Positions 45,288-57,273 of a DNA stretch of 64,000 bases are shown piece by piece (position 1 is the first letter of the stretch; each line of letters starts with the position of its first letter). The DNA is taken from contig MNCI01008852.1 in the NCBI GenBank assembly GCA_015680685.1, positions 1,265,183 to 1,329,182 of the forward strand, written 5' to 3'. The DNA comes from Gnetum montanum (Eukaryota > Streptophyta > Gnetopsida > Gnetales > Gnetaceae). A program made the position numbers and the translations under genes. The notes under the pieces were generated by a model that searched no databases, was not told the origin of the DNA, and was given only the letters and a program-made list of their open reading frames with translations.

Positions 45288-46209
45288 ACGTCATTGCTGA
45301 TTGTATCATTAGTGTATATTTTGGTTGACGCATTATTTTTTTTTGGTAAATTCTTGTGGTTAAGACATTAACTCTTGTTCCAAATGACATTCCTAGAGCC
45401 TACAAACTCTTTGAATGTGGGTTTGTTAGGGCATTAAAGACATGTGCTTGCTTTGGAAAGGACCCACTGGCATTCTTATTTGGTACACTAGTTAAATTAT
45501 TTCCCTTAACATTTTTGCAATCCATTCTATTTTGTTTATTTCCATCTTGACATCCATTTCATTGACGTTATAGTTGTGTCTTTTTCTCAATCTTTCTTGT
45601 TCTTTATTCTTTCTCCATTTTATCACTACCGGAGGTTTGCTCTTAGTCATGGGGGTTCACACCCAATTTTTTTGATTTTCTCTTAACCCCTACACCTTCG
45701 GTAGTTACCATGAATATATCTCCAGACCCGTATCAGCCATACCACAACTTAGCTAATGGACCTTTCACCAAAGTAAGGTATCCACTGCATTGTGATTCAT
45801 TTACCCTTGCTAATGTAAAGACTGTGTTGTGTGTGCAGATGGCAATCATACAACAACAGATTGGATCTAGAGAGAACACTTGTAATGGATCGGGGCTAAA
45901 CCAACTATGCAAGGAACGAGATGGATGGTGTGCTTATGGATGGACAACAAAAGGTGCAATCTTGGCTTTGGCAGTAGCAAAACTTCTTTCTCTCTCTCTT
46001 TCTTTCTTAGCTGCAAAATGAGGCCTAATGTCAAATGTATAAAGTGTTCACTCTTGTTGTCGTGAACACCAATTTTGTCATGTTATGTAATGATGATCCG
46101 TTCACATATCGTCCCATTCACCATTAGTTCCATTCAAGTTAATAATCCCATACCTTCCCAATATTTTGTAAGGAACTTGAGGAAGAGTTTTTATTTAGTC
46201 ATGGGCGTA
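45288..46209 (+). other. Element C 3' non-coding region, right part, with mini-ORF3
   Basis: Continuation of C after D. It holds a PPT-like box AGTCATGGGGG at 45645-45655, the hairpin GTGTTCA...TGAACAC (46044-46069) and the PPT AGTCATGGGCG (46197-46207) before the 3' LTR. Confidence 0.7.
45710..46021 (+). CDS. Mini-ORF3 of element C
   Basis: A 103-codon ORF in the position of D's ORF3. A second ATG at 45839 follows GTGTGTGCAG, as ORF3 in D follows TTTATTGCAG, so the ORF may start after a splice. A possible short intron is 45773-45838 (AAA/GTAAGG...GCAG, 66 bp, in frame). The C-terminus (KGAILALAVAKLLSLSLSFL) is hydrophobic enough to span a membrane. A has the same ORF from MLCVQ to FLATK, B a shifted form. 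Whether it is translated is unknown; it could be a vestige of ORF3 kept by drift. Confidence 0.4.
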   Translation: MNISPDPYQPYHNLANGPFTKVRYPLHCDSFTLANVKTVLCVQMAIIQQQIGSRENTCNGSGLNQLCKERDGWCAYGWTTKGAILALAVAKLLSLSLSFLAAK

Positions 46210-47048
46210 TGATGGGACATGATATCGCATGGGCCGCGATATCGCATCCTCACTGTGATATCGCGTACGCGATGTATCGTACGCTATATTGCATACGCGA
46301 TATCGTAGTCCATCGTCATTTCTATAAATAAGAAGCGGCTCTCCATTGTTTCTCATCTAGATCTAGACCCTTAGTGAAACTCTAGTAGTTTTACCTCTCC
46401 AGAGATAGAATAATTTCCATGTGCCCGCAGTAGGAGCTCCAAAGTGAACGGATCTTTATTCGAGCAAATATTGTACTTGAGCACAAGTTTGTGTACAACA
46501 ATAAAGACGAACTTTTGGATAAACCTTGCAGTGCATGGACTAAGCTAAATAGGACTTTAATTATTTTTATTTATTATTCATCATTTAAATGCTTTATTAG
46601 TTAATTAAATCTCTGTCAACCCTTCTCTCTTAGTTAAGTGCATTCAGTACGACCGCTTCAAGCATGTGCGTTACGCTTGGTAATCCCAGCAACGAATAGC
46701 GTTTGGTAATCCCAGAAGGTTGCATTGGCTCAGGGTGTAAACGGTAAGTGGAAATGGATACTGATGCTAGGCATTAGAACTTAGTTAGTTAAAGTTAGTT
46801 AATTAGTCTCTTCACCCTTTACGTCATTAGCATAGGAGATAAAACATAAAAGATATAAAAATCATATACCTCAAACTTACTTAACCATACAACCGTGACA
46901 AATACAAGTAAGTCTGGGAAGACAACGAACGATTAACCTTAAGTGTTCCATAAGGCGTGTAGGCACTTAGTTTGCGAAGTTTGACTGGATCACATGTGCA
47001 ATGCTTGTATTTGTATGGTTGAGTGTAGGGGTACCTCGCTACTCATCA
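46210..47048 (+). repeat. Element C 3' LTR
   Basis: 839 bp, TGATGGGACA to CTACTCATCA. The U3 palindrome array is shorter than in the 5' copy. Confidence 0.85.
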
Positions 47049-47053
47049 AACCC

Positions 47054-47800
47054 CAAGGACTAAGTGCTTATGCACCCTAATGGAACACTTAAGGTTAATC
47101 AATTGTTGTCTTCCCAAACTTACTTGTATTGTCACAGTTGTATGGTTAAGTAAGTTTGAGGTATGTGATTTTTATGTCTTTTATCTTTTTAATGCCTTAT
47201 GCTAAGAGGGAAGGGTGAAGAGACTAAGTGACTAACTATTCGCTAACTAAGTTCTAATCATCCCAACACCAATATCCGTTCCCACTTGCCGTACACACCC
47301 TAAACCAGTGCAATGCTGCTGGGATTACCAAACGCTATTTGTTATTGGGTTACCAAGCGTTGCACACATGCTTGAAGCAGTCATACTGAATGCACTTAAC
47401 TAGGAGAGTTAAGGGTTGAGAGATATTTAATTACCTAAGGAAGTATTTAAACATTTAACAATAATTAAGTCCTATTTAGCTTAGTCCATGTACTGCAAGG
47501 TTTATTAGAAAGTTCGTCTTTATTACCGTACACAAATATGTGCTCAGGTACAATTTGCTCGAATAAAGATCCGTTCACTTTGAGACACCTACTGCGGGCA
47601 CATGGAAATTATTCTATCTTTGGAATGGTAAAACTACCAAAGTTTAGCTAAGGGTCTAGATCTAGATTTTGAAATAAGGTAAAGTCGCCTCTTATTTATA
47701 GAACTGGCGACAGGCTGCGATATCGCAGGGGCCGACACGATATCGTGGATGCCATATCACGTACATGATATCGCAGTTGATGTGATATCGCAGCTCATGA
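47054..47800 (-). repeat. Element B 5' LTR, right piece
   Basis: The LTR resumes with CCAAGGACTAAG after the C target duplication and ends with CAGCTCATGA; the expected terminal TCA reads TGA. The GATATCGC array is at 47717-47795. The right flank ATCTC is the B target duplication. Confidence 0.8.
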
Positions 47801-47805
47801 ATCTC

Positions 47806-48560
47806 TATGCAAGATTTTGCTCAACTTAAAGCATCATCGGGGCCATCCCCTATTAAGATAGAGTAAGAGTTAGAAACCAAAGAATCTGAAAAGGGATAGT
47901 TAATGAAGGATTTATCCAACAAAGTGGTGAAACTAGAAAAATCTTTGGAAAAAGTTAAAATCAAGGAAGAAAAGAAAAATAGGAAACATAAATATTAAGA
48001 TACTATGTTAACAAAGAATGAGGATGATAGTGATTGCTATGCCTAACTTCCTTGATATTGAATCTGATAATGAGCTATCTAGTGTTCGTTATGTAAGAAA
48101 ATCTTCTGAGAATGAACCTAGTGACACCTCTTCTCTATCAAGTTTGAAAGAGGATATATCATTAGATGACGAGTGTAATAATGAAGAAAATAGATATAAT
48201 ATGCGATCAAAGAAAATATTAACTACTTCTAGACCTCCAAATGTTATTTTTGATCCATCTAGTAAGAGAAAGGTTTTTGAACGAAGTGGAAGAGAAAAAA
48301 ATAAAAATAAAGAAGATCAAATAGAGCAAAGTACTCAAAATCAGACTTTTAGTAAATGGATGAAGAAACTAGGATTCTATGGAGATGGATAATATAATTT
48401 GATTGAGGATCTTAAACATGTTAAGGTGAACATTAGCATTTATCAATTATTATAGATAGGAGATTAGTAGAGAAAATATTTTGAGCTTATTAAAGCTAAA
48501 AGGAGAGTTGGAGAGTCAAAGTTAAGCTATGTATCTAATATTGATAAGATAATAAAAAAC
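47806..48560 (+). pseudogene. Element E gag, C-terminal part
   Basis: Continuation of the gag cut by B. The reading frame before 20965 carries on here across the target site. 48018-48392 is open for 124 codons, acidic then basic (DISLDDECNNEEN, then SGREKNKNKEDQ), as in a gag C-terminal region. I see no zinc knuckle. The relic ends where F1 homology begins. Confidence 0.55.
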
Positions 48561-50258
48561 AGCATTGAAACTTCTCTCCCCCAGTGTGGAAGCTACATGA
48601 ATAAGATTTTTTCACTTTAATGGCCCCAACATTGATCAACCACTTTAGCAAGGAAGGGAGAAGGCTCAACATGGAAGATCTACCTATAGTGTAGAAGGTG
48701 TTCCCCCATTCCTATTTATAGTAAATAGAATGGCCATGGGGGTTTAGCACTTACTATACATGGTAACCCCCCAAATTTGGGCACCCATCTCACTTGTACG
48801 AGGTAGAAATCTGTAGCCAATTTGTAGCAAAAATCATGGCCTAAAACCTATAAAACCAAAACCAAAACACCATTTATAGGTTCTAGAATTTTGGAAATTC
48901 AGCACCATTAGCATTTGGCACCTAGGAGCTCTTTCTTCCTTAGAAAAATGTAGCTTCTTGAAACCTCCCAGTGTGGAACCCTTGTAACCTTGTTATAACC
49001 TTTTTTACCCCCTGAGACTTGTGAATTTTTGGTGTTAATGCTACATTTTTTGGACTCCCAAACCCTAGTGTGGAGCAAATTGGCAACCAAACTTTTTACT
49101 TTTCTCACCCTCCAACAATGACCCAAATTACAAATCTGAAGTTGTAGTAGAGGAGGTTTGAAAACATCAGGAGTGGCTTAGTATTTGGATTGTGGAAATC
49201 ACATCGACTTTAATGGGCTTTGAACTCTTGCCCTAGTGAAATCCCCTTTTGCTCTCTTATGGGCATTCCTTGGATAGATTTTTGAAACTTATTCTTTATT
49301 ATTTTAATAAAGTTTTTAAAGTTTCATTTTGTGTATAATCTACATTTTCTTTCCTTTTTATAGATCTGTAATTTGTGCATTTTTTCTTAATCCACAGTTT
49401 TTACATTGCATAAGTCCCTTAGTGATCTACTGGACCATCCAAGGCACCTCGAATTTCATTTTTTTTGGAGGCCCTAGGGATTTGGGGTTGAGGTTGTTGT
49501 GTTAGATTTATTGATTTTCTAGTGATCAATTTTTCTAGTTGCAATAGTTTTCTAGCACTAGAAGGAGGGCCTCCACTTGATTTCTGTGACTAGATCTACC
49601 TTTTCCATAGCCAATGTTGCAAGTTGAAAAACTTTTTCTAATTTTTTTGTAGTAAAAACTTTGAAAAACCAATGATGCCCCTTCCTCCCTTTGATAGATA
49701 CTACAACATATAAGTTGCAGGTGGTTGGGCGATGACTTTTCATAGTGGTTGCTATGAAGTTTTCAGCCCAAAGCCAACGTTGAAACATCTCATTCTTTTT
49801 CTTTTTTGCTACCAAATTATTTCCAGTTTCAAAAGAGGGTGGTGCAACCCTTCTAGAAAGCATCAAACTTTTGGAAGTCAGCTTCCCCCCATCTTTTCTA
49901 GCTAAGAAAATTGGCAGCTTACTAAAACCAAGTTCTAGTGGGAAAACACCAACTTTCCACTTTGGTTTTTAGCCTTTTCCCCTTCATTTCCCCCATCTCA
50001 CCCTCCTTTTCTCCCTTGTCATACCCAACATAGAGGCAATTAAGGGGCCAACATGAGTGACGCTTATTACCAACTTTCACATCTTTCTATTTTTGGTAAA
50101 GGAGGTAAACCCACCTAACCCCACTTACTAATTATAGAAAGTACTCCATTTTCAATAGTTTTTGCTTCCTTTAATCATTTCTAAATTTCACTTGTTGGGA
50201 TTTACCTCTATTTTTTGTCTTTTACAATTAGGTTTAAGCCATTTTTAGCACTATAACC
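48561..50258 (+). other. F1 LTR/leader region
   Basis: Non-coding. Several CCAGTGTGGA-like words occur (48582, 48968, 49065). It is homologous to 61376-63543 in reverse. A minus-strand ORF (49558-49866) has a partner in F2 (61980-62168 plus), but both are probably antisense by-products. Confidence 0.5.
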
Positions 50259-53200
50259 ATGTCTTTCTAGTAGTCCACCAAATTACCTTTCACCTTCATT
50301 GGTGAAGGTCCTAGCCAACAAGCCATGAGGGTCTATGACCCTAAAGACTTGCTATCATTAAATGCAAGCAATCTTCAAGGATTAGGGGGAAAATTCTTGA
50401 CTTTGTGGTAGTAAATGAAGATCAATATAACTACATTTATGTCAAAATGTAGGTTGGCATACTAATTCCATGTTTAGAAACAAAAGCTAAAAGGAAGTTC
50501 AAACTCATCCATCATAATGGCAAAGTGTACATCCTTCCCCCCCGTGATCAAATACCTCTCATAGATATCTATGTTGGCATCTTGGCTAAATTGATTAAAA
50601 TTGAGAAGGGAGATGATAAGCATAGCTTGGAGGAACAACAGGAAGAGGAGGATGAGTTTAGGGTAGACTCTAAGCCTGAAAACATCCTAGGAGGATTATT
50701 CCAACAAGCAACCCTAAGGCCACCGAGCCATCCCCTCATGCCTTTGTTTTCTCCATGGGCATGGTATTGTCATCTTTCATTCCAACCTACCCTACCATGG
50801 CTAATCCCACATTGGTCATAGCCACACATCAAACTCAATCGATGCCATAGCCCATGACCTATAACCCATCAACACCTTTTTCCACACATCCCTGATCTAT
50901 GAAGTAGTTGATGATGGTTTTCACCACCACAAATCCACTAACTACTTGTGTGGGGTCTACCATGTGATCCCAAGCAAATTGGGGATCACACACCCCCTTT
51001 ATCCCATTTGTGGCATAGGTATCGACATAAAATTATTTTTCCTTATTTGGCCCACAAGCTACAACCATAATGCAACCACTCCCTTCTGTATTGCAACCCA
51101 TAGTGAGGCCACAAGCCTCATAACAAATGTCAAAACCATATGTACAAGCCTCATAGCCAATGAGGCCACCATAGGACCTGGATCAAGCCTTCTAGATGAT
51201 TCAGGACCTGACGGGGGAGTTAAAGAGGCTCAAAGCCTCTACTTCCCAAAGTGTCAAGATTATGGACTTTTACTAGGATGATTCCATTAGTCCTATGGTT
51301 CCACCCTTGTCCCTATTCCCTAGTTTAGCAAATACAATGGAGAAGGTGACCTCAATGCTCACCTTATATCCTTTAGATATGAGTGTTTGCTATTGCATCT
51401 GTGACCTCATACTATCACGAGGATTTTTCCTATGTTCTTGACTAGGAAAGTGCTTGATTGGTATCATGCACTACCTAGAGGATCCATATCATTTCTTGAG
51501 GACTTGATAGCCTAGTTCATTAATCAATTCAAGTATAACTTGAAGCCTGACACCACATTTGACAAACACATGAAGGTTAAGTAGGGATCCCTTGTGCCCG
51601 TACAGAAGTTCATCTAATGGTGGAATGGATTGCTGAACAAAATATTAGAGTTCATAGCTAAGACCCATCTTTTGGCCATATTCAAGGGGATGGTTAACAA
51701 CTTTATCAAGTTAAAAAAACTTTACTATCTTGACCCGTGGACCCTTAGCCAAGCATTTTCCAAAACCAAGAATATAGAGGATGCTACATAGACTAGTCAT
51801 GACCCAACCTATGTAGCATATAAAAATCAACATACACGGAAGGATAAGGAAAAGAGTAAACATAAAAATGTGGTCATAGAAACAGTGACCAAATAAGAAA
51901 AGATCACTAACCAAGGGCCAAGGAACAACCCACCTAAGGCCCTTACTAATAACCACGATAAGTAACCATTAACATCTGAGGCCACTGCATCAACTACAAC
52001 TAGGCCAAATTTTGAGTAGAAGAATAGAAGCAAATACACCAACTTATGTTTGAAACCATATGAATTTCTAGATCAACTATTAAAGAGTGCATGCATGCAA
52101 TATAAATAGATGATCGAAGCCACTTGAAAGCAGCATGAGCAGTTATGAGAAATAGCCAAGGATCCCACTCAAGCAACAAAGGATGATCCCCAATTGCCTA
52201 GGTAGTTGAAACTAGACTACTTTTGCTACTATCATCAACTTCCTAGTCATGATACATACTTCTACCTCACATAGAAGGATGACTTATAGAAGATGATCAT
52301 TAGGGAAGAGTTGGTCTTAGATGCTTCTAACCTAGTTTGACCCCAAAATCAATCAATGCAAGTATAAAAGGATTCATTAAATGCTAATAACATCCCTTAT
52401 GTTAGTTTACCATTTAACATCGATGATAATCAGGAAACCAGTGAGGGAACCGTTCATGATCTAGGTACCCCCTCACGATGAAAAGGTTTCTTCAACTTCC
52501 ACTAGCTCAAGACATCCTTTCATGGTGAGAGTACCATTGTGGGCACTTTCAAGGGAATCATTTGTTATCAGGGTTTCCTAGCCTAACATAGCCCCACCAA
52601 GCATAGCCTAACCAACTAACATGACCATACAATGACCTCCTGTTGTGGCCAATGCTATTGTCTCTTCCTCACAACCAACAACTGATAACCAAAAGACCTT
52701 AAACAAGCAAAGGAAGAATCATAAGCAAAAGCTTGGCAATAAGGATCACAAGAAGATGGAGGCATGGAAGGAAGTGGATCCACCGAAGTGCACTTCCCTC
52801 TTGGCTATACACATGACCTCCTCTACTCAACCTACTTCAACCAACAAGCCATAGGAGGACCCTAAAATCTATAGCCAAAATAAAGAGGAGAAACCCTAGT
52901 AGCAATCACCTAAGGCTAAAGTTTGCATTTTGGGATGCATGGAAGAAGTGAAGCAAAATCAGGGCCAGAATCCCATGGCCAACGATAAAAACTTTCTCAG
53001 TGCGATGGATTAGGTTAGACAATCTCTTAAGGAAAATAATACAACTTTAAGCTTATATGACCTAATCTTGACTTCTGCCACACATTGTGAGGCGTTATCA
53101 AAATGTTGACTTCCATCCCCATTAGTGAGGACATCCTTGCTAATGAGGAATCCATCTAGGTAGTGATGGTTCCTCTCTCATTGAGGGAGAAGAAGTCAAC

Positions 53201-53700
53201 ATCCCTAGTATTTTATGATAGTGAAATCAAGGCCAATCCCCAAAACAAGGAAGTAATTAGGGTTCCTTTATTCTTAACCATGTGTAGGGTAGTTTAAAAT
53301 GCATCAAGTGCATGTTAATGATGGGGTTGTAACAAATTTGATCTTGTGCACCATCATTGAACACTTGGGCTTGATAGAACAAATATAGTCTAAAATAACC
53401 ACAAATCTCAAATTATGCAATGAATTAAGGGTTATTGTCAAGGGGTTTATCTCCTTGGACTTTATGGTAGGGGAGTAATTTTCCACAATTGCTAATTTCT
53501 TGGTAGTAGAGGAGGCACCAAGATTCAACATTATCCTAGAAAGATCTTGGTTAGCTCAGTTACACATTGTGTCCTCACCCATCCATCAAGAAATTCACCT
53601 TCCTTAAGAGGGAGGTGAAATCATCATCTAGAATAATAGCGCAGTTACCCTGGTTGTCAATAATGTAAACATAGAGCAGGGGTCTGAAGTGGAGCTTTAG
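50259..53700 (+). pseudogene. F1 gag-protease (decayed)
   Basis: The ATG at 50259 (MSF, then a stop) begins a gypsy gag of a different lineage from A-D. The core at 51340-51700 has HLISFRYECLLLHL, FPMFLTRKVLDWYHALPRGS and FINQFKYNLKPDTTF (family: WY..LP..SI.S...L...F..QF). A retropepsin follows, seen at its C-terminal half (53490-53620): ANFLVVEEAPRFNIILERSW and SSPIHQEIHLP, which match the ILGRPWL...STLHQxxKFP pattern. Stops occur every few dozen codons. The minus ORFs at 51711-52042 are antisense shadows. Confidence 0.7.
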
Positions 53701-54689
53701 GAGGAAACTCCTAGCCATGAAGTCCATCATCCCAAGAGAGAGGAATAACCCAAGAAGAACAATGATGAGCAATGGGATGTGTTATGGGATGTGTTATGGG
53801 ATGAACTACTGTTCAACATCATCAGTAAAGGGAATGGTAAGTACAAACTTATGCAAAATAGACCTTATATGTTTTTTAACCTTTTAAAGATTAGGAAAAG
53901 TTTGCACAAGTAATATGCACTCCTAATCCTTCCATGTTATGCCCATATGACCTTTATAGCCATATGTACCATAACCTTTTAGCCTAAGTTTTCTCTCTAT
54001 TGACTAGTTTTTGCCTTTTTTTTTATGTTTTATTTTTCTATTTATGCATATAGCCTAAGAGTTTATTTCATTTGCATTTGCATTTACTATAGCCTTGTTT
54101 CTTGCTCTATTTTATTTTTTTGCATGATATAAACTAAAAAACCATAAAAACTTTAAAACATAAAATAATCAAAAAATATAAGTTTCTCTTCAACCTTAGT
54201 CCTCTAAGACTTTAAACTAGCAACATGGCCTGCCATGGCCTTAAACTAGCAAAAATGTAATCATAACACAACATGGCCTGCCATGGTCTTAAATTGGCAA
54301 AACAATACAACTTGCATTCATCATGGCCTAAAATTGGCAAATGTATCTTTTATTATATTTTTTGTTTATCCCATTATCACATCGATTAGCCATTTAATTT
54401 TATAATTAAAAACATCAACATAGCCATTCATAACATTTATACCATTTATAATGTTTATTAGAACAACATATGTAGCCAAAAATAAAACCAAATATTTAAA
54501 TTTAAAAGGTTTATAACATACATAGCCATGGCCACACTATATGGAAAAATGTCCAAAAAATAATAACAACCATCTATAACATAGTCTTGGCTAACAATAG
54601 CCATCAACATAAAAATAAAAATAAATAGCTAACAAGAGGTAGATGGAGGATGCTAAGGGGCATTTGGAGGAGGAAGTGGTGGATCATAT
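53701..54689 (+). other. F1 3' non-coding region and junction
   Basis: AT-rich, gene-free. At 54210-54345 four imperfect copies of CATGGCCTTAAACTAGCAA occur. From 54346 to about 54640 there is unique DNA with scattered ATAGCCAT words. The junction to the G gag is near 54690. Confidence 0.55.
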
Positions 54690-56274
54690 GAGAATTTTTA
54701 AAGTGGTAATGATTTCTTATTCATCACCTTATCAAGTGTTGATTCCTCCTCACTATCACAAAATCAAATCTCCCTCTTCCAAATGGAAGGATCGCGATTA
54801 TACTCTTTTGCACTTTCTCATTTTCTCAATTCACCTTCCTCTTTAGCTACCTGATCAATCAATGTTTGGATTTGGTGGGCACTTAATTCTAACAGTTACC
54901 CTTGGGCATAGATGTTAAGGGTTCTTCTCAGTTTAGATTGAAGCCCATCTACAATGTGGTGAAGTTGAGAATAACCATGGCTAGGACATTTGTGCATTAA
55001 GGAATCGTATCAACTGATGGCGATATCCAAGGGTTTGTGTGTTCCTTATTTTTATCCTTGGATATATCTTCTCAAGTTGGACACTCTAGAGTATGTTTGA
55101 TATTTTTCATTGAAGAATTCAAGCATTATATCCCATTATCTCATAGATTTTGATTCTAAGGGCCAGTACTAGTTCTTTGCTTCTTTAATGAGTGTTCTTG
55201 GGAACAATTTAAGTTTTTACCACTCATCCCCTATATTTTGCAAGGCACATGCATCTTGAAAAGCTTCAAGATGGTTCTACAGATTTGAGTTATATCCCCC
55301 TTCGAACCAAGGGATATTGTTCATGTTTAGCCTTTTGATCTAACTGTCCTTCACATGTCTTATTGGAATTCGTATTGCCTTTGCGATGTTTAGCATACTC
55401 TGAGTAGCAAGTAAAGGCTCATCGAGGCCTTGGTTTTGGTGCCTACGATGCCCTCTACTAGCCCTTCATTCATGGCATCATGTCTCTCTTAAATTCTTGC
55501 ACCCTTGGTCTTGCCTTACCTAACGGTCCCTTCAATCATTTCGGTCCCATTGGTCGCCTCCATCATGGTCGTGTCCCTTATGGTTGTGATTAGAGCTAGA
55601 AGAAGAAGAGGATGATGATGAAGGTAAAGAGGAAGGAGGACTAGCATCATCATGGTACCTACTACCACCTCTTCAGTGATCATGACCATGATCACGATCT
55701 TATTTTTTGTCTGCATCCTTACCTTGACTTACCTCTTTGGATCCTTCTTTATCATAGGATCCTTTCTTACTAGAACCAAGTTTGTGAATTGTGGACTGCA
55801 AATTCTAGTTTTGTCCTCCCTCACCAAAGTCAAAGAGAGGAATTCCACTGAATGAAAAACCCTAGAGAAGGGCTCTTCACCATCTTTTTGGTATAGCCAG
55901 AATGGGGAATCATTAAATCCTTTTCCCTTCATAGATTCATAATGCTATTCTAACTAGTGATCCATGAGATGTTGTGCCTTAGTGGAATGATAATCCCTGA
56001 CATCACTATCCTGCACCATGTGCTTAGCATGAAGTCCTTGCAGATCCCATCATATAAGCATTTGTTGAAGCATTGTAGGAATGAATCGATTGGGTGGAAA
56101 CACAATGTTGCCTTCCATGTTATGCCACCATATCTATTTGTCCTAGTGTAGGATGAAGGTGAAATTGGGTACATACTCATTAGGATGATCATATACCACT
56201 TGGTATTGTTGAGGCATTGGCTAATGTACTCCATTAGACTTGGGTGGAGAATCACTCTTGTGAGAAGAAGATAT
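54690..56274 (-). pseudogene. Element G gag (decayed, truncated)
   Basis: A D-related gag on the minus strand. The start codon is ATA at 56274, where ATG is expected before SSSHKS. The N-terminal domain is clear (NEYVPNFTFILH), then an Arg/Asp/His-rich tract (55680-55450) and the capsid core (55250-54900). The sequence stops before the zinc knuckle near 54690. No protease follows. Confidence 0.75.
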
Positions 56275-56415
56275 TTTATGTTAGAAAAGTAAAAATGTAG
56301 TGTGCTTCTTAAAATTTTTGTAGTAATCTTAAGATATGATATGGCTTTAAGGTTTGTTTCAATGATTTGAATAATTTTTTACTAGTCCTAGATAGTGCAC
56401 ATAACAACTAAAAGG

Positions 56416-56433
56416 TCCCCAACAATGGCACCA
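56416..56433 (-). promoter_or_regulatory. Element G primer-binding site
   Basis: The minus strand reads TGGTGCCATTGTTGGGGA, tRNA-Asp-like with four transitions, one base from the LTR. Confidence 0.75.
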
Positions 56434-56434
56434 A

Positions 56435-57273
56435 TGATGAGTGGCAAGGTACCTCTACGTCCAACCATACGAATCACAAGTGTTCACACATGATCTGGTC
56501 AAATTCTGTAGACCTTAAGTTCTTAAGTACACTAGATTCAAGAAAGTGAAATCTAATTAAAACGATCATTGTTTTCTCAGTTCCACTTGTGAGGTACAAG
56601 TATATGGTTAAGTGCAACTGAGGTATGTGATTTTTATCATTTTGTATTTTATAAATTTAATTGCCTAAAACAAGAATGAAAGGTATAGGGATTTAATATC
56701 TAATTAATCTACTACCTAGCTAGCCTAACATAAGTACCCATTTCTACTCTCCAAACACATCTTGAATGCATGTAGTGTTGTTGGGTTACCAAATGTTAGG
56801 TATTTTTGGGTTACCAAGTGCTACACATATGCTCGAAGTGGTTGTGCTTGTGTTCATTAACAAATAGAAATTAAATGCTTAATGAAAATGCATTAAGGTA
56901 AAGTACATGAATATCAAATGCATAAAATGAAACATTAATCTATTCTTAGTGCTACAAGGATTATTAAAAGGGTTTGTTTTTATTCCTGTCACACTGATGT
57001 GCTTAGGTACATCAATGCTTGAAGAAAGATCTGTACACACTTAAACTCCTACTATAGACACTTAAGAAAATATTCAAACCTTAGAAAAAACAAATTGCAA
57101 GAGATTTGCTATGCTATCACAAAAACTATATGAAAATTGTGAACCCAAGTGCTATATTTATAGGTTGGCATATACCTCGTGATATTGAATATTCAACATC
57201 GCAACTTAGGATCTTATATTAGACACCCAATATTAGATATTCAATATTGGAGCTAGTCAAAAATGATTTATCA
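56435..57273 (-). repeat. Element G LTR
   Basis: 839 bp, TGATGAGTGG to TGATTTATCA. The U3 has a third type of repeat, AATATT palindromes (GATATTGAATATTC, CAATATTGG; 57180-57255). Paired GGGTTACCAA words lie near 56783 and 56810. It is flanked by internal sequence on both sides: PBS and gag to the left, PPT and 3' region to the right. Confidence 0.8.

Larger units (their letters stand above)
27039..47048 (+). mobile_element. Element C: gag-protease LTR element carrying nested D
   Basis: Plus-strand element inserted in the B 5' LTR. The 5' LTR is 27039-27938, PBS 27940-27957, gag-protease 28084-31456, 3' non-coding region 31457-32454 plus 45288-46209 (split by D), and 3' LTR 46210-47048. Without D and its target duplication its length is about 7.2 kb. 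RT, RNase H and the integrase core are absent. Confidence 0.85.
20966..47800 (-). mobile_element. Element B: gag-protease LTR element carrying nested C and D
   Basis: Minus-strand element. The 3' LTR is 20966-21780, the interior 21781-26966, and the 5' LTR is split in two (26967-27038 and 47054-47800) by insertion of C. Without C its own length is about 6.8 kb, close to A. Like A it has gag and protease but no RT, RNase H or integrase core. The interior contains an assembly gap and a probably misoriented contig. Confidence 0.85.
48561..54345 (+). mobile_element. Element F1: gag-protease LTR-type element, plus copy
   Basis: The sequence is repeated in inverted form at 57838-63543. The first 1.7 kb is non-coding and LTR/leader-like, with a TATTTATAGTAAATAGAATGG block. 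Then come gag and protease. The last part has TGGCCTTAAACTAGCAA repeats (54210-54345). No RT or integrase is seen. LTR ends, PBS and 3' LTR could not be fixed, so it may be truncated. Confidence 0.6.

Noticed and set aside
51711-52042. Hydrophobic minus-strand ORFs resembling membrane proteins, with a partner at 59649-60003
   Set aside because: Both are antisense to the F gag-protease; the similarity follows from the inverted copies.
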